Shown piece after piece: positions 42,879 through 53,020 of a stretch of DNA of 64,000 nucleotides. Position 1 is the stretch's first letter. Every line of letters begins with the position of its first letter. Made by a program: the position numbers and the translations under genes. Location of the stretch: assembly GCF_001715195.1 (NCBI RefSeq), contig NZ_MDWE01000022.1, forward strand, positions 1-64,000, in the 5' to 3' direction. The stretch comes from Rhodohalobacter halophilus. GTDB taxonomy: Bacteria > Bacteroidota > Rhodothermia > Balneolales > Balneolaceae. The notes below the pieces were generated by a model that was given only the letters and a program-made list of their open reading frames with translations, was not told where the DNA came from and did not search any database.

Positions 42879-44996
42879 TTAGTTTTCGTCCGGCTTAGGA
42901 AGCAGTGCCTTTCGTGAAAGTCTCAGCTTTCCTCCATGCTCAACTTTCAACAGTTTCACATCGATCTGATCTCCTACGGAAATCACATCTTCCACTTTTT
43001 TCACATGACCATGCTCAAGCTCGGAGATGTGAAGCAATCCTTCTTTTCCGGGCACGATTTCAACAAACGCTCCGTACTCCTTGATCGCTTTCACGGTTCC
43101 TTTGTAAGTAGCACCTTCATCGAGCTGACCGGCAACTGCCTGAATACGTTTTTTGGCAGCTTCTGCTTTTTCAAGGTCGTCAGCAGAAATGGTAATTTGT
43201 CCTTTACCCTGTTCATCTTCCTCAATCCAGATTTCTGTGTCGGTCTCTTTTTGAAGTGCTTGAATTACTTTACCGCCCGGTCCAATCACTGCGCCAATAC
43301 TGTCGCCGTCAATGGTCATTTTAATAAACTGAGGCGCATATTGTGAGAGTTTCTCTTTTGGCTTGGAGATGGTTTCTGCCATTTTTTCAAGAATGTGCAT
43401 TCGTCCCTCTTTTGCCTGAGCAAGAGCCTTTTCAATCACTTCGAAACTGATACCCTGAACTTTCATGTCCATCTGGGTAGCTGTAATTCCGTCTGCAGTA
43501 CCGGCAGTTTTGAAATCCATATCGCCCATGAAGTCCTCTTCGCCGCGAATATCTGAAAGTACAACGGTGTCGTCTCCTTCCACAATCATACCCATTGCAA
43601 TTCCTGCAACCGGTTTTGGAAGCGGAACACCTGCGTCCATCAGTGCCATGGAACCACCGCAAACGGACGCCATGGACGAAGAACCGTTGGATTCGAGAAT
43701 GTCGGAACGCACCCGAATCACATAGCTAAAGTCTTCAAAAGATGGCATTACCTTCTTCAGTGCTCTCTCGGCGAGGTGGCCGTGACCAATTTCACGACGA
43801 CCCGGTCCGCGCATAAAACCTGCTTCACCTACACAAAACGGTGGGAAATTGTAGTGCAGCATAAAGGTTTTATCCTCTTCATAAAACAGTGTATCAACGC
43901 TTTGCGCATCACGCTTGGTACCTAAAGTAACAGATACAAGAGATTGCGTTTCTCCGCGTGTGAATACCGACGAACCGTGTGCTCTTGGCAGGTAATTGAT
44001 TTGAGTCCAGATATCACGAATGTCTTCCGGATTACGTCCATCAATTCGGCGTCTTTTCGTAACAACCATGTTACGGAGTTCACGTTTCTCAATTTTACCA
44101 AAGATGTCGGAAATTTCTCCACCGAGTTCTTCGTATTCTTCAATTGCGGTCAGTTCTTCAATAACTGCGTCTTTCAATTCGCGGAGCTTACCGTTGTAGT
44201 CCTCTTTATTGAGGCCCATTTCAACAATCTCCTTTATTTTCGAAGTTGCAGCATCTTCTACTTTTTGTACAAGTGTTTCATCCTTCTTCTCAGGAACAAA
44301 CTCGCGTTTTTCCTTTCCATATTCTTTTCGAAGTTCTTCCTGAAATTCACAAAGTTTCACAATCGATTTATGAGCTTCCTTGATCGCATCAAGCATCTCT
44401 TCTTCGCTCACTTCACTCATTTCACCTTCAATCATAATGACACTGCTGGCAGTACCCGCAACAATCAAGTCCATTTCGCTCTCTTTGAGCTCATCAATGG
44501 TAGGATTGATGACAATATTGCCGTTCACACGACCAACTTTAACCTGAGCCATTGGTCCGTCAAAAGGCACATCTGAAATGTGCAGTGCGGCAGATGCTCC
44601 TACGGCACCTAAAACATCTGCTTCATTCTGTCCGTCAGATGAAAATACCTGACAGATAATTTGAGTATCGTTATAGTAACCATCCGGAAACAGAGGGCGT
44701 AAACTTCTGTCAATTAATCGGCTGGCCAATGTTTCACCATCAGATGGACGGCCTTCTCTCTTTAAAAATCCACCGGGAAATTTACCACCGGCTGTAAAAC
44801 TTTCTCTTAAATCAACTACGAGTGGAAAAAAGTCCTGTCCGGGCTTTGCCTCTTTGGCGCTAACCGCAGTACAGAGTACCATGGTATCTCCCATTCTTAC
44901 CACAACTGCACCGTCCGCTTGTTTGGCTAATCGACCGGTCTCTACCGATATCGTTTTACCGGGTGCAAATTCAACACTTTTAAAATCTTCTTTCAT
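42879..44996 (-). CDS. pnp: polyribonucleotide nucleotidyltransferase (PNPase)
   Basis: A 705-residue exoribonuclease. Two RNase PH-like domains are visible (FFPLVVDLRESFTAGGKFPGGFLKREGRPSD; MRGPGRREIGHGHLAERAL, SSMASVCGGSMALMDAGVPL), then a KH domain (IGAVIGPGGKVIQALQKET) and an S1 domain (GATYKGTVKAIKEYGAFVEIVPGKEGLLHISEL). It degrades RNA phosphorolytically in the cytoplasm. It follows rpsO (142 bases with a terminator between), the order common in bacteria. Confidence 0.97.
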   Translation of the reverse strand: MKEDFKSVEFAPGKTISVETGRLAKQADGAVVVRMGDTMVLCTAVSAKEAKPGQDFFPLVVDLRESFTAGGKFPGGFLKREGRPSDGETLASRLIDRSLRPLFPDGYYNDTQIICQVFSSDGQNEADVLGAVGASAALHISDVPFDGPMAQVKVGRVNGNIVINPTIDELKESEMDLIVAGTASSVIMIEGEMSEVSEEEMLDAIKEAHKSIVKLCEFQEELRKEYGKEKREFVPEKKDETLVQKVEDAATSKIKEIVEMGLNKEDYNGKLRELKDAVIEELTAIEEYEELGGEISDIFGKIEKRELRNMVVTKRRRIDGRNPEDIRDIWTQINYLPRAHGSSVFTRGETQSLVSVTLGTKRDAQSVDTLFYEEDKTFMLHYNFPPFCVGEAGFMRGPGRREIGHGHLAERALKKVMPSFEDFSYVIRVRSDILESNGSSSMASVCGGSMALMDAGVPLPKPVAGIAMGMIVEGDDTVVLSDIRGEEDFMGDMDFKTAGTADGITATQMDMKVQGISFEVIEKALAQAKEGRMHILEKMAETISKPKEKLSQYAPQFIKMTIDGDSIGAVIGPGGKVIQALQKETDTEIWIEEDEQGKGQITISADDLEKAEAAKKRIQAVAGQLDEGATYKGTVKAIKEYGAFVEIVPGKEGLLHISELEHGHVKKVEDVISVGDQIDVKLLKVEHGGKLRLSRKALLPKPDEN

Positions 44997-45097
44997 AATA
45001 ACTATCTATTCTGTTTTTCTTACGTCGACTATCCTTTTAGTAAAGCAGTTCAAACAAACAATGAGAATATGATTTTACCAACACTGTTTGAGGATAT

Positions 45098-45125
45098 AAA
45101 AAAGGGTACGCCGGTAAGCGTACCC
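45098..45125 (-). terminator. intrinsic terminator of rpsO
   Basis: GGGTACGC (45104-45111) pairs with GCGTACCC (45118-45125). On the minus strand six T follow. It is 13 bases after the rpsO stop and separates it from pnp. Confidence 0.9.
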
Positions 45126-45138
45126 AATAGAGAAATGC

Positions 45139-45408
45139 TTATTTACGAATACCGAGCTCCTTAATCAGCTCACGGTATTTTACAATATCGTTCTTCATAA
45201 GGTAATTGAGAAGTCTTCTTCTCTTACCTACTAATTTCAAAAGGCCCCTTCGCGAAGAGTGATCTTTACTGTTCTCTTTGAGGTGCTCAGTCAGATCGTT
45301 GATCCTCGCTGTCATGATAGCGATTTGCGATTCAACTGAACCACTGTCTCCGGCTTCTTTGCCGTGTTTTTCAATAATTTCTGCTTTTTGTTCTTTTGTA
45401 ATACTCAT
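45139..45408 (-). CDS. rpsO: 30S ribosomal protein S15
   Basis: An 89-residue protein, complete for S15, with [49 protein letters not shown] as the rRNA-binding core. It binds 16S rRNA early in assembly. It precedes pnp, the usual arrangement. Confidence 0.97.
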   Translation of the reverse strand: MSITKEQKAEIIEKHGKEAGDSGSVESQIAIMTARINDLTEHLKENSKDHSSRRGLLKLVGKRRRLLNYLMKNDIVKYRELIKELGIRK

Positions 45409-45458
45409 CTGTTGTTTATGAAGGTTCTATTAAACTCTTATAGCGTGATAAAATAAGC

Positions 45459-46421
45459 TTATTTAAATTGTTTTGCAATATCCGGAGAATGCTTCTTCAG
45501 TAACCGGCGACTGGCCTTCTCATCATTTTTTAACTGCTCTGTAAGTTGCTCAACTCCGCTAAAACCGCGTTCATCACGGATTCTGTCCACGAACTGAATT
45601 TGTACACTTTTTCCATATAGATCCCGGTCAAAATCAAAAATGTTCACTTCCAGTGTTTCCTGTTCGCCATCAAACGTTGGACGAACTCCAATGTTCATCA
45701 TCCCACCGTGGTATTTCTCATCCACCCTAACCCATACGGCATACACCCCGCGTTTTGGAATAATTTTTTTTGAATTTTGAGGTGATATATTTGCTGTTGG
45801 ATAGCCAATCTGTTTTCCCCGTTTATCGCCATGTACAACAGTACCGTTTAATATGTAGTATCGCTCCAGGAAGGTTGATGCCAGCTGCATATCCCCCTCT
45901 TTCTGAATAGCGTTGCGAACAGCCGTGCTGCTCACGGTCCTGTTTCCTACTTCCTGTTTAGAAACTACCTTAGACTCAAAACCCAGCTCCTTACCAAGTT
46001 TCTGAACCGTCTCAATGGTTCCTTCCCGGTTTCGACCAAAATGATGATCATAACCAATTACAAACTCTGACACCCCAATCTTTTGCCAGATGATATCCCG
46101 AACAAACTCTTCAGATGTGAGAAGCGAAAAATCACGGTCAAAAGGAATGACCACCATCTCATCAACACCGAGATCGGCCAAAAGTTCAGCCCTCTCCTCG
46201 AGTGTACTCAGCAGACGAATGCCATCGCTGCCCGGATTGATAATATCTCTCGGGTGTGGATCAAATGTAACAATTACACTTCGTGCATCCTCATTTCGGG
46301 CTCTATTCACAACCGTTTCAATCAAAACCCGGTGGCCGGCATGAACCCCGTCAAATGTTCCAACCGTTAGAACCGTATTGGGATTTCGACGAACATTCTG
46401 TAAAAAAACTATATCAGACAT
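45459..46421 (-). CDS. ribF: bifunctional riboflavin kinase / FAD synthetase
   Basis: A 320-residue protein. The N-terminal nucleotidyltransferase has VLTVGTFDGVHAGHRVLI (HxGH motif) and FVIGYDHHFGRNREGT. The C-terminal riboflavin kinase has GDKRGKQIGYPTANI and NIGVRPTFDGEQETLEVNIFDFD. It makes FMN and FAD. It is in the conserved run between truB and rpsO. Confidence 0.95.
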   Translation of the reverse strand: MSDIVFLQNVRRNPNTVLTVGTFDGVHAGHRVLIETVVNRARNEDARSVIVTFDPHPRDIINPGSDGIRLLSTLEERAELLADLGVDEMVVIPFDRDFSLLTSEEFVRDIIWQKIGVSEFVIGYDHHFGRNREGTIETVQKLGKELGFESKVVSKQEVGNRTVSSTAVRNAIQKEGDMQLASTFLERYYILNGTVVHGDKRGKQIGYPTANISPQNSKKIIPKRGVYAVWVRVDEKYHGGMMNIGVRPTFDGEQETLEVNIFDFDRDLYGKSVQIQFVDRIRDERGFSGVEQLTEQLKNDEKASRRLLKKHSPDIAKQFK

Positions 46422-46474
46422 TATTTTTTATCTGTTGGTTAAGGCAGATATGATCAAATAAATTTTTACACAGT

Positions 46475-47221
46475 TCAGGTTTCATACGTTTTCATGAAAT
46501 CCCTAAACTCATCAGTGGTAAATGCATCCTCTACATGAAACGATCCAATGGCTGTCCGTTCAAGTCCCGACATATAAGCCCGGCTATTCAAAGAGATCCC
46601 TAAATCGTGAGCTATAGAACGAATATATGTTCCTTTACCGCATTTCACTCGCAGCGTAATCTCAGGCAAATTCACATCCAAAAGCTCTGTTTCATAAATT
46701 TGAACAGGCCGGGCTACAATTTCCACTTTTTCTCCGCGGCGGGCTTTTTTATAAAGTCGCTCCCCTTTAATGCGAATGGCTGAATAGATAGGCGGCTTTT
46801 GCATAATCTCTCCGCTAAACTCCTCACCCAACTTCTGTTCTATCTTCTCTTTTGTGATATGCTGCCATGGTGCTGTTTCATCGGGTTCTAAGGCACCGTC
46901 ATACGATGGAGTTGATGAACCAAACGTGATTCTTGCGATGTACTCCTTCGGCATCTTCTGAACCTGCTCAATAGACTTTGTGGCTTTACCGGTACAAATA
47001 ACAAGAAGGCCCGTTGCAAGCGGATCGAGCGTGCCGGCATGCCCTACTTTTTTTGGAGGCACCCGATAACGAACAAATTTCACAGCATGAAAACTACTCC
47101 ATTCCAGCGGTTTATCGATTAAAATAACCGCTCCTGTCGAAAAGTTCTCTTTAGAAAAGTCTGCCGGATCCGTATGTCGATCCACAACAGGCAACTCAGA
47201 GAGTGGGATGGCTTTTGCCAT
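46475..47221 (-). CDS. truB: tRNA pseudouridine(55) synthase
   Basis: A 248-residue TruB. It has [40 protein letters not shown], where the Asp in GTLDPLATG is catalytic, and a C-terminal [28 protein letters not shown] segment. It makes pseudouridine 55 in tRNA. The ATG at 47221 (MAKAIPLSE) is preferred, because the longer frame runs back into rbfA. The start lies one base from the rbfA stop, showing coupling. Confidence 0.94.
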   Translation of the reverse strand: MAKAIPLSELPVVDRHTDPADFSKENFSTGAVILIDKPLEWSSFHAVKFVRYRVPPKKVGHAGTLDPLATGLLVICTGKATKSIEQVQKMPKEYIARITFGSSTPSYDGALEPDETAPWQHITKEKIEQKLGEEFSGEIMQKPPIYSAIRIKGERLYKKARRGEKVEIVARPVQIYETELLDVNLPEITLRVKCGKGTYIRSIAHDLGISLNSRAYMSGLERTAIGSFHVEDAFTTDEFRDFMKTYET

Positions 47222-47222
47222 A

Positions 47223-47594
47223 TTACTCTTCGTCTTTGTTGTTCTCTTCTCTCTGCTTGCGAACCTTGCTAAAAAGGTTCTCAATTTTGTTTACATACTC
47301 AGCCGTATCATCTTCGTAGAATAGAAGTTCCGGAATTCGGCGTACCTGGTTCTTGATTTTTGAGGCAAGCTCATATCGAATCTCATCCTGATGATCATCG
47401 ATATATTTATACACCGATTCAACTTCTCGGTTTGGAGAAAATACACTCAAATATACTTTGGCAATCGACAAGTCATCGGTCATTCTTACCTGTGTTACCG
47501 TAATAAATGTACCGGATGGCTGGTAGTTTCTCTGCAGAATTTGCCCCAGATCCTTTTTAATAACAGAACTGAGTCTCTCTGTTCGAATACTCAT
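47223..47594 (-). CDS. rbfA: ribosome-binding factor A
   Basis: A 123-residue KH-type protein with RTERLSSVIKKDLGQILQRNYQ, FITVTQVRMTDDLSIAKVYLSV and RRIPELLFYEDDTAEYVNKIENLFSKV. It matures the 30S subunit. It lies in the infB-rbfA-truB order typical of this operon, with a charged tail (KQREENNKDEE). Confidence 0.94.
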   Translation of the reverse strand: MSIRTERLSSVIKKDLGQILQRNYQPSGTFITVTQVRMTDDLSIAKVYLSVFSPNREVESVYKYIDDHQDEIRYELASKIKNQVRRIPELLFYEDDTAEYVNKIENLFSKVRKQREENNKDEE

Positions 47595-47685
47595 AATAGT
47601 GATGGCTTAGATTACATGAATGTGTGCAGGTTCAAATTGCACACATTCAGTCATTCAAATTACTGATACAGATGTGATGGACCGT

Positions 47686-50502
47686 TTACCGGGCATCATC
47701 CAGGCTTCGTTTCTCTTCTACCACTTCATAGCTTTCAAATTCATCACCAACTTTGATGTCGTTGAATCCTTTGATGCTGATACCGCATTCGTAACCGGCC
47801 TGTACTTCTTTCACATCATCTTTGAATCTCTTCAGAGAGTCAATTTCACCGTCGTAGATTACTACACCGTCACGAATAATTCGTACCGGATTGTTACGAT
47901 TCAGTTTTCCTTCTGTAACATAGCAACCGGCAATAGTACCAACCTTCGATACTTTGAAGACTTCACGAACGGTAACCATCGCTTTCATCTCTTCCGAAAT
48001 TTCAGGGCTCAGCATACCTTCAAGTGCATCATGTACCTCATCTACAGCATCGTAAATCACACTAAAGAGTCGAATATCAATGCTTTCTGCCTCTGCAAGT
48101 TTTCTTGCACCGGCTGATGGCCGTACCTGGAAACCGATGATAATACCATCGGAAGCAGAAGCAAGCAGCACGTCAGATTCGGTAATCGCACCGGAACCTG
48201 TATGAATAATGTTCACAGACACCTCTTCTGTACTCAGTTTCTGAAGTGCTCCGGAAAGTGCTTCAATCGAACCGTCAACATCCGCTTTGATAATTATGTT
48301 CAGCTCAGATACTTCACCAAGCGCCATTCTTCTGGAGAGATCGTCCAGTGTCATATGTTTCACACGACGCAGAGACTGTTCTCTTCTGATCTGTTGACGC
48401 TGATTCGCAACATCTTTGGCTGTTTTCTCATCCTGCGGCACAATCAGTCGATCACCGGCTTGCGGTGTACCGTCGAAACCGATAAGCTGAACAGGAGTAG
48501 ACGGGCCGGCTTCCTGCAGTCGTTGACCATGCTCATTTTCCATCGCTCGTACACGGCCAAATACCGGCCCCGCAACAAATGGATCACCAACTTTCAGTGT
48601 ACCGTTTTGTACCAGAATATTCGCAACTGTTCCTTTCCCTTTATCTACCCGTGATTCGAGTACAATTCCCTGTGCCAGCCGATCGGGGTTAGCTTTCAAT
48701 TCAAGCAGTTCAGCTTCAATCAATACCTTTTCAAGCAGATCATCAATTCCCTGACCGGTATGGGCTGAGACCTCTGCAGCCTGATTTGTTCCACCATACT
48801 CCTCAACTATTACACCGTGCTCAGATAGCTGCTGCTTAATCTTATCCGGGTTTGCCTCCGGCTTATCCATTTTGTTGATCGCAACAACTATAGAAACACC
48901 TGCAGCCTTGGCGTGGTTAATCGCCTCAATTGTTTGCGGCATCACAGAATCATCCGCCGCAACAACCAGAATTACAATATCTGTAGCTTGGGCACCACGA
49001 CTACGCATAGCTGTAAATGCTTCGTGACCGGGTGTATCCAGGAATGTAATTTTCTTGTTGTCTTCGGTTACGACCTCATAAGCACCAACGTGCTGGGTAA
49101 TACCACCAGCCTCACCGGCTGCTACTTTAGCTTTACGGATGTAGTCAAGCAGAGATGTTTTACCGTGGTCTACGTGTCCCATTACGGTAATAATCGGAGC
49201 TCGTGGAAGCAGATCTTCCGGATCGTCCTCCTCAACCTCGATCTCCTCTTCAATCATCTCTTCGGCATCCACAAATTTCACTTCGTGGTCATACTCTGCA
49301 GCCACCAACTCTATAGTAGAAGCATCCAGGCGCTGATTTATAGAAACCATCATACCGAGATTCATACATGTGGTAATCACATCGGTTGGCTTCACATCAA
49401 GTTCATCAGCAAGGTCACTTACCGTGATAAACTCAGCAACTTCAAGAATTTGATCTTCAAGCTGCTCCATCTCTTCCTGAAGCTGACGCTCCTCTTCGCG
49501 CTCCTCTTTTCGCTGTCGACGACGCTTCTGACGCTTACTACCGACGGTATCACCGGTCTTCATCTTCTGCATCGTCTCGCGCATTTTCTTCTCTACATCC
49601 TCCTCATCTACACGAGAGCGTCGGCCCTTCTTTTTGCTCTTCTTCGTTTTCTTGGATGACTTCTCTTCTTTAGCTGGTAGAGACTTTTTCTTTGTATCGG
49701 AACCGTCGTCCTTAAGATCTTTTTTACGCTTACGCGTTTTACGTTTTTTACGTGGCTCTTTCGAAAACTCTACTTTACCGACAACCTTTGTACCGGTCAA
49801 TTTGCGAGATGAACGACCTCGGATAATCTCTTCTTCATCAGATTCGTCCTCTTCACTCTCTTCTTCGTCGTCCTCATCTTCATCATCATCGATGTCTTCA
49901 TCATCTTCCTCTCCCTCATCATCTTCATCATCGATGTCATCATCCTGTTCATCAGAATCTTCGTCTTCCTCTGAATCGTCTTCTTCTAACTCCTCGTCGT
50001 CTTCGTCATCATCAGACTCTTCAACATCTTCTGCTTCATCTGGCGACTCCTTTTTGGCAACAGGTTCTTGCTCCTCTTCGGGTTCTTCAGCCTCTTCTTC
50101 CTGTTGATCCTCTTCCTCAGTTTCATCCTGTGGCTCTAAAGATGGTTCCTGCGATTTTTCTTCAACGTCCTGTTCTGCCTCTTCCGGCTCTTCGTCTTCA
50201 GGTTCAAGAGTCTCATCTATAGGCTCCAGAAAGCTATCTATCGATACACTTTCGTTTCTGCTTGACAGGATTTGATTCCGACGGCTTTCATACTCTTCTC
50301 TGGCTTTCTCATGCTCCATACTCTTGGCTTTGTCATCACCATATACACCTTCCAGTACATCGTACATTTCAGGTGTAATCTTGGAGTTAGGCCTGTTAGC
50401 AACATCGAAGCCGTTATCACTCAATGTATCTACAATAGATTGAGTGGCAACGTTAAATTCTGATGCTACCTTAAAGAGCTTTTTCGGTTTTTGGTCCGTC
50501 AT
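47686..50502 (-). CDS. infB: translation initiation factor IF-2 with long acidic linker
   Basis: A 938-residue IF-2. An N-terminal helical domain precedes a linker of about 150 residues very rich in Glu and Asp (around 95-235) and then a Lys/Arg-rich stretch ([11 protein letters not shown]). The G domain shows [26 protein letters not shown] and the SAHTG loop, followed by domains II-IV ending [32 protein letters not shown]. It brings fMet-tRNA to the 30S. An unusual degree of acidity in the linker contrasts with the basic stretch next to it. Confidence 0.97.
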   Translation of the reverse strand: MTDQKPKKLFKVASEFNVATQSIVDTLSDNGFDVANRPNSKITPEMYDVLEGVYGDDKAKSMEHEKAREEYESRRNQILSSRNESVSIDSFLEPIDETLEPEDEEPEEAEQDVEEKSQEPSLEPQDETEEEDQQEEEAEEPEEEQEPVAKKESPDEAEDVEESDDDEDDEELEEDDSEEDEDSDEQDDDIDDEDDEGEEDDEDIDDDEDEDDEEESEEDESDEEEIIRGRSSRKLTGTKVVGKVEFSKEPRKKRKTRKRKKDLKDDGSDTKKKSLPAKEEKSSKKTKKSKKKGRRSRVDEEDVEKKMRETMQKMKTGDTVGSKRQKRRRQRKEEREEERQLQEEMEQLEDQILEVAEFITVSDLADELDVKPTDVITTCMNLGMMVSINQRLDASTIELVAAEYDHEVKFVDAEEMIEEEIEVEEDDPEDLLPRAPIITVMGHVDHGKTSLLDYIRKAKVAAGEAGGITQHVGAYEVVTEDNKKITFLDTPGHEAFTAMRSRGAQATDIVILVVAADDSVMPQTIEAINHAKAAGVSIVVAINKMDKPEANPDKIKQQLSEHGVIVEEYGGTNQAAEVSAHTGQGIDDLLEKVLIEAELLELKANPDRLAQGIVLESRVDKGKGTVANILVQNGTLKVGDPFVAGPVFGRVRAMENEHGQRLQEAGPSTPVQLIGFDGTPQAGDRLIVPQDEKTAKDVANQRQQIRREQSLRRVKHMTLDDLSRRMALGEVSELNIIIKADVDGSIEALSGALQKLSTEEVSVNIIHTGSGAITESDVLLASASDGIIIGFQVRPSAGARKLAEAESIDIRLFSVIYDAVDEVHDALEGMLSPEISEEMKAMVTVREVFKVSKVGTIAGCYVTEGKLNRNNPVRIIRDGVVIYDGEIDSLKRFKDDVKEVQAGYECGISIKGFNDIKVGDEFESYEVVEEKRSLDDAR

Positions 50503-50570
50503 ATATATCTGTTTGCGTCGGTTGTCAAATTATAAACTAAAAGAATCGAGACTGAAAGGTACGATCAATC

Positions 50571-51824
50571 TTATTCGTCCTCAAATTCATAAGCGATGAT
50601 ATCGATGATTTTTTCCGCTTCCTCTTTGGTGATTTTACCTTCGGTTCGGCGAACTATTTCATCTTCATCAAGATCGAGAACTGCGCGAGCACTGTCGCAG
50701 CCAATTTCAAAGAGCAGATCGATCGTCTCTTTGCCAAAATCAACCTCAAATTCAGCCAGGTCGATATCGTCTTCTTCTTCTACTTCTCGATATACGTCAA
50801 TTTCGCACCCAACAAGCTTAGAAGCCAGCCGGATGTTTACACCGCCTTTACCAATAGCCTTGGAAACTTCATCAGCCGGCACAAGCACATTCGCTTGCTT
50901 TCCATCTTCGCTGATTTCAACTTTTACAACTTTTGCAGGCTGAAGTGCACGCTTAATAAATTCAATTTTGTCATCACTGTAGTTAATGACATCAATATTT
51001 TCGTTCTGAAGCTCACGAACAATGGCATGGATCCGAATTCCCTTCATACCAACACAAGCCCCAACCGGATCAACACGCTCGTCGTAAGAAACAACAGCAA
51101 CTTTAGATCGATCTCCCGGCTCACGAGCAATTCGCTTCAATTCAATAATTCCATCAAATACTTCCGGAATTTCATTTTCAAACAGTCGCTCCAAAAACAG
51201 CGGGGATGTTCTTGAAATAATAACCGTAGGATTTCCACCAATTCGTTTCACTTCAGATACAACCGCACGAATGGTATCTCCTTTTCGATAACGGTCTTTG
51301 TAAATCTGCTCATTTTTGGGGAGCAGCAGTTCCACGCCATTGTGGTTTACAAGAATATCTTTATTATGCCGCACCTGATATACATCCCCCAGAACAATTT
51401 CCCCAACCCTGTCGGAGTACTCTTCAAATACGTTATCTTTTTCTATCTCACGAATACGCTGGGCAAGCTGCTGACGTGCCATGGATACTGCTCGCCGACC
51501 AAAATCGGTAATGGAAATCTCCTGGGCATACTCATCATACAGCTCCAAATCAGGATCGTGCTTTTGAGCTTCCTCAAGAGAAATTTCCGTTACCGGATCT
51601 GTCAACTCCTCGGCAGGTACAACCTCACGAATATGAAGAATCTGAATCTCTCCACGATCTGCATTTAAAATCACTTCAAAAGACTCGTCTGACTCATACT
51701 TCTTCCGAATCATAGTTCGGAATACATCCTCGAGAATCGATAAAAGCAGATCTTTATCAATGCCTTTATCTTTTGCAATTTCTGCAAACGACTGGATTAT
51801 TTGCTTTGAAATTTCGTTTTGCAT
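50571..51824 (-). CDS. nusA: transcription termination/antitermination factor NusA
   Basis: A 417-residue NusA. An N-terminal RNA polymerase-binding domain (LLSILEDVFRTMIRKKYESDESFEVILNADRGEIQI) is followed by an S1 domain (GEIVLGDVYQVRHNKDILVNHNGVELLLP), KH1 (DPVGACVGMKGIRIHAIVRELQNENIDVINY) and KH2 (VSKAIGKGGVNIRLASKL). A short acidic C-terminal region follows. It controls pausing and termination. It is between rimP and infB, the conserved order. Confidence 0.96.
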   Translation of the reverse strand: MQNEISKQIIQSFAEIAKDKGIDKDLLLSILEDVFRTMIRKKYESDESFEVILNADRGEIQILHIREVVPAEELTDPVTEISLEEAQKHDPDLELYDEYAQEISITDFGRRAVSMARQQLAQRIREIEKDNVFEEYSDRVGEIVLGDVYQVRHNKDILVNHNGVELLLPKNEQIYKDRYRKGDTIRAVVSEVKRIGGNPTVIISRTSPLFLERLFENEIPEVFDGIIELKRIAREPGDRSKVAVVSYDERVDPVGACVGMKGIRIHAIVRELQNENIDVINYSDDKIEFIKRALQPAKVVKVEISEDGKQANVLVPADEVSKAIGKGGVNIRLASKLVGCEIDVYREVEEEDDIDLAEFEVDFGKETIDLLFEIGCDSARAVLDLDEDEIVRRTEGKITKEEAEKIIDIIAYEFEDE

Positions 51825-51854
51825 CTGAAAATAGGTTTTAACGTTCGTTGCCGG

Positions 51855-52313
51855 CTAAATTTTCGGTACTATTTTAGTTTCCACTATATGATCAAACGGA
51901 ATAGTAACCGTTTTATCATCTTTCGGTGTAATTTCAATCTGCGTATCCGATACGGATGTCAACACGCCTTCCACCGTCAGGTAATTTTCCTGATCCTTAT
52001 ACTTTACCTTGGCGATACGCCCTTCATTTTTTGGATACTGCCTCTTATCGCTAAGCGGCCTGCTCAAACCGGGAGATGATACGTTCAGCCTGTAGGCTTT
52101 TGAAAATACCTCCTCTTCTTCCAACAAGTGGCCTAACTCCCTGCTCACACGTCCGCAAGTATCCAGGTTTACACCGCCCTTTTCCGAATCAACCAGAACC
52201 CAAACTTCCATCACCTTGGCATTTTTCACCTCTACATCCACAAGAAAGATCCCTTCCTGCTCTACAATAGGCTCTACCAACTCTAAAATTCTGTTTTTAA
52301 CGGTCTGGTTCAT
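51855..52313 (-). CDS. rimP: ribosome maturation factor RimP
   Basis: A 152-residue RimP. It has RILELVEPIVEQEGIFLVDVEVKNAKVMEVWVLVDSEKGGVNLDTCGRVSRELGHLLEE and LNVSSPGLSRPL, the family hallmark, followed by the C-terminal SH3-like domain. It assists 30S maturation. It is the first gene of the rimP-nusA-infB group. A terminator-like leader is just upstream (52332-52376). Confidence 0.93.
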   Translation of the reverse strand: MNQTVKNRILELVEPIVEQEGIFLVDVEVKNAKVMEVWVLVDSEKGGVNLDTCGRVSRELGHLLEEEEVFSKAYRLNVSSPGLSRPLSDKRQYPKNEGRIAKVKYKDQENYLTVEGVLTSVSDTQIEITPKDDKTVTIPFDHIVETKIVPKI

Positions 52314-52331
52314 ATCGCTATTTGATCTAAG

Positions 52332-52376
52332 TACAAAAAAAAGTGAGGGCCTGCTACGGCGCTCACTTTTCAGGCC
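52332..52376 (-). promoter_or_regulatory. terminator/antiterminator-like leader of rimP-nusA-infB
   Basis: On the minus strand, the order of segments is GGCCTG, AAAAGTGAG, an 8-base spacer, CAGGCC, CTCACTTTT and more T. AAAAGTGAG/CTCACTTTT is a perfect 9-base stem followed by T, a terminator, while GGCCTG/CAGGCC is a perfect 6-base stem that would hold the 5' terminator arm in its loop. The two pairings exclude each other or form a pseudoknot. It lies about 20-60 bases before rimP. Confidence 0.6.
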
Positions 52377-52535
52377 TGAAAATTAAGCCTAATTGTTGAA
52401 AAAACCAACTAATAAAACTTGAGAATTCACCTCTTTAGATGTACTATTCAGATCTGTTTCCACAGATAGCAGGTACATCCAATTGAGAACCACAAACTTT
52501 TTGTACTGTACTGAACCACAGCAATAACAGAATCC

Positions 52536-53018
52536 ATGTTTAAATTTATTACCTCGATCCTTTTTGTATCACTATTGATTACAGCATGTGGTGAAGAATC
52601 GCCCCGGAATGAGCAGACTACCGAAACCCGGCAGCTCGACTACACAGCCGATGTGGCATTCATAAATAGTGCCGGTGAAGAAGTTACATCTATTCGAGCT
52701 GCAGTGGCTGATGATGATCACTCCCGAAGTGAAGGTTTAATGAATGTACACAACTTACCTTCAGATGCCGGCATGATTTTTATTTTTGATGAAGATGCAC
52801 CCAGAAGTTTCTGGATGGCAAATACACCAATTTCACTGGATATCATCTACGTAAATTCAGAGATGGAGATTGTGAGGATACACAGAAATACTCCACCCTA
52901 TTCTCATGAAAATATTCGTTCTGAAGCACCTGCAAAATATGTTGTTGAAGTAAATGCCGGTTATACAATGGAACATGACATCACTGAAGGGATGATGATT
53001 CAACTCACACGTCAGTAA
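52536..53018 (+). CDS. DUF192 family lipoprotein
   Basis: A 160-residue lipoprotein (signal FVSLLITACGEE, lipobox ITAC). The DUF192 domain is visible as DDDHSRSEGLMNVHNLPSDAGMIFIFDEDAPRSFWMANTPISLDIIYVNSEMEIVRI. Function is not established. It is divergent from rimP and convergent with fbp, with only 2 bases between the stops. Confidence 0.9.
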   Translation: MFKFITSILFVSLLITACGEESPRNEQTTETRQLDYTADVAFINSAGEEVTSIRAAVADDDHSRSEGLMNVHNLPSDAGMIFIFDEDAPRSFWMANTPISLDIIYVNSEMEIVRIHRNTPPYSHENIRSEAPAKYVVEVNAGYTMEHDITEGMMIQLTRQ

Positions 53019-53020
53019 GG

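Noticed and set aside
49634-50107. Plus-strand open frame of poly-serine
   Set aside because: It is the reverse complement of the Glu/Asp codons of the IF-2 linker; a shadow, not a gene.
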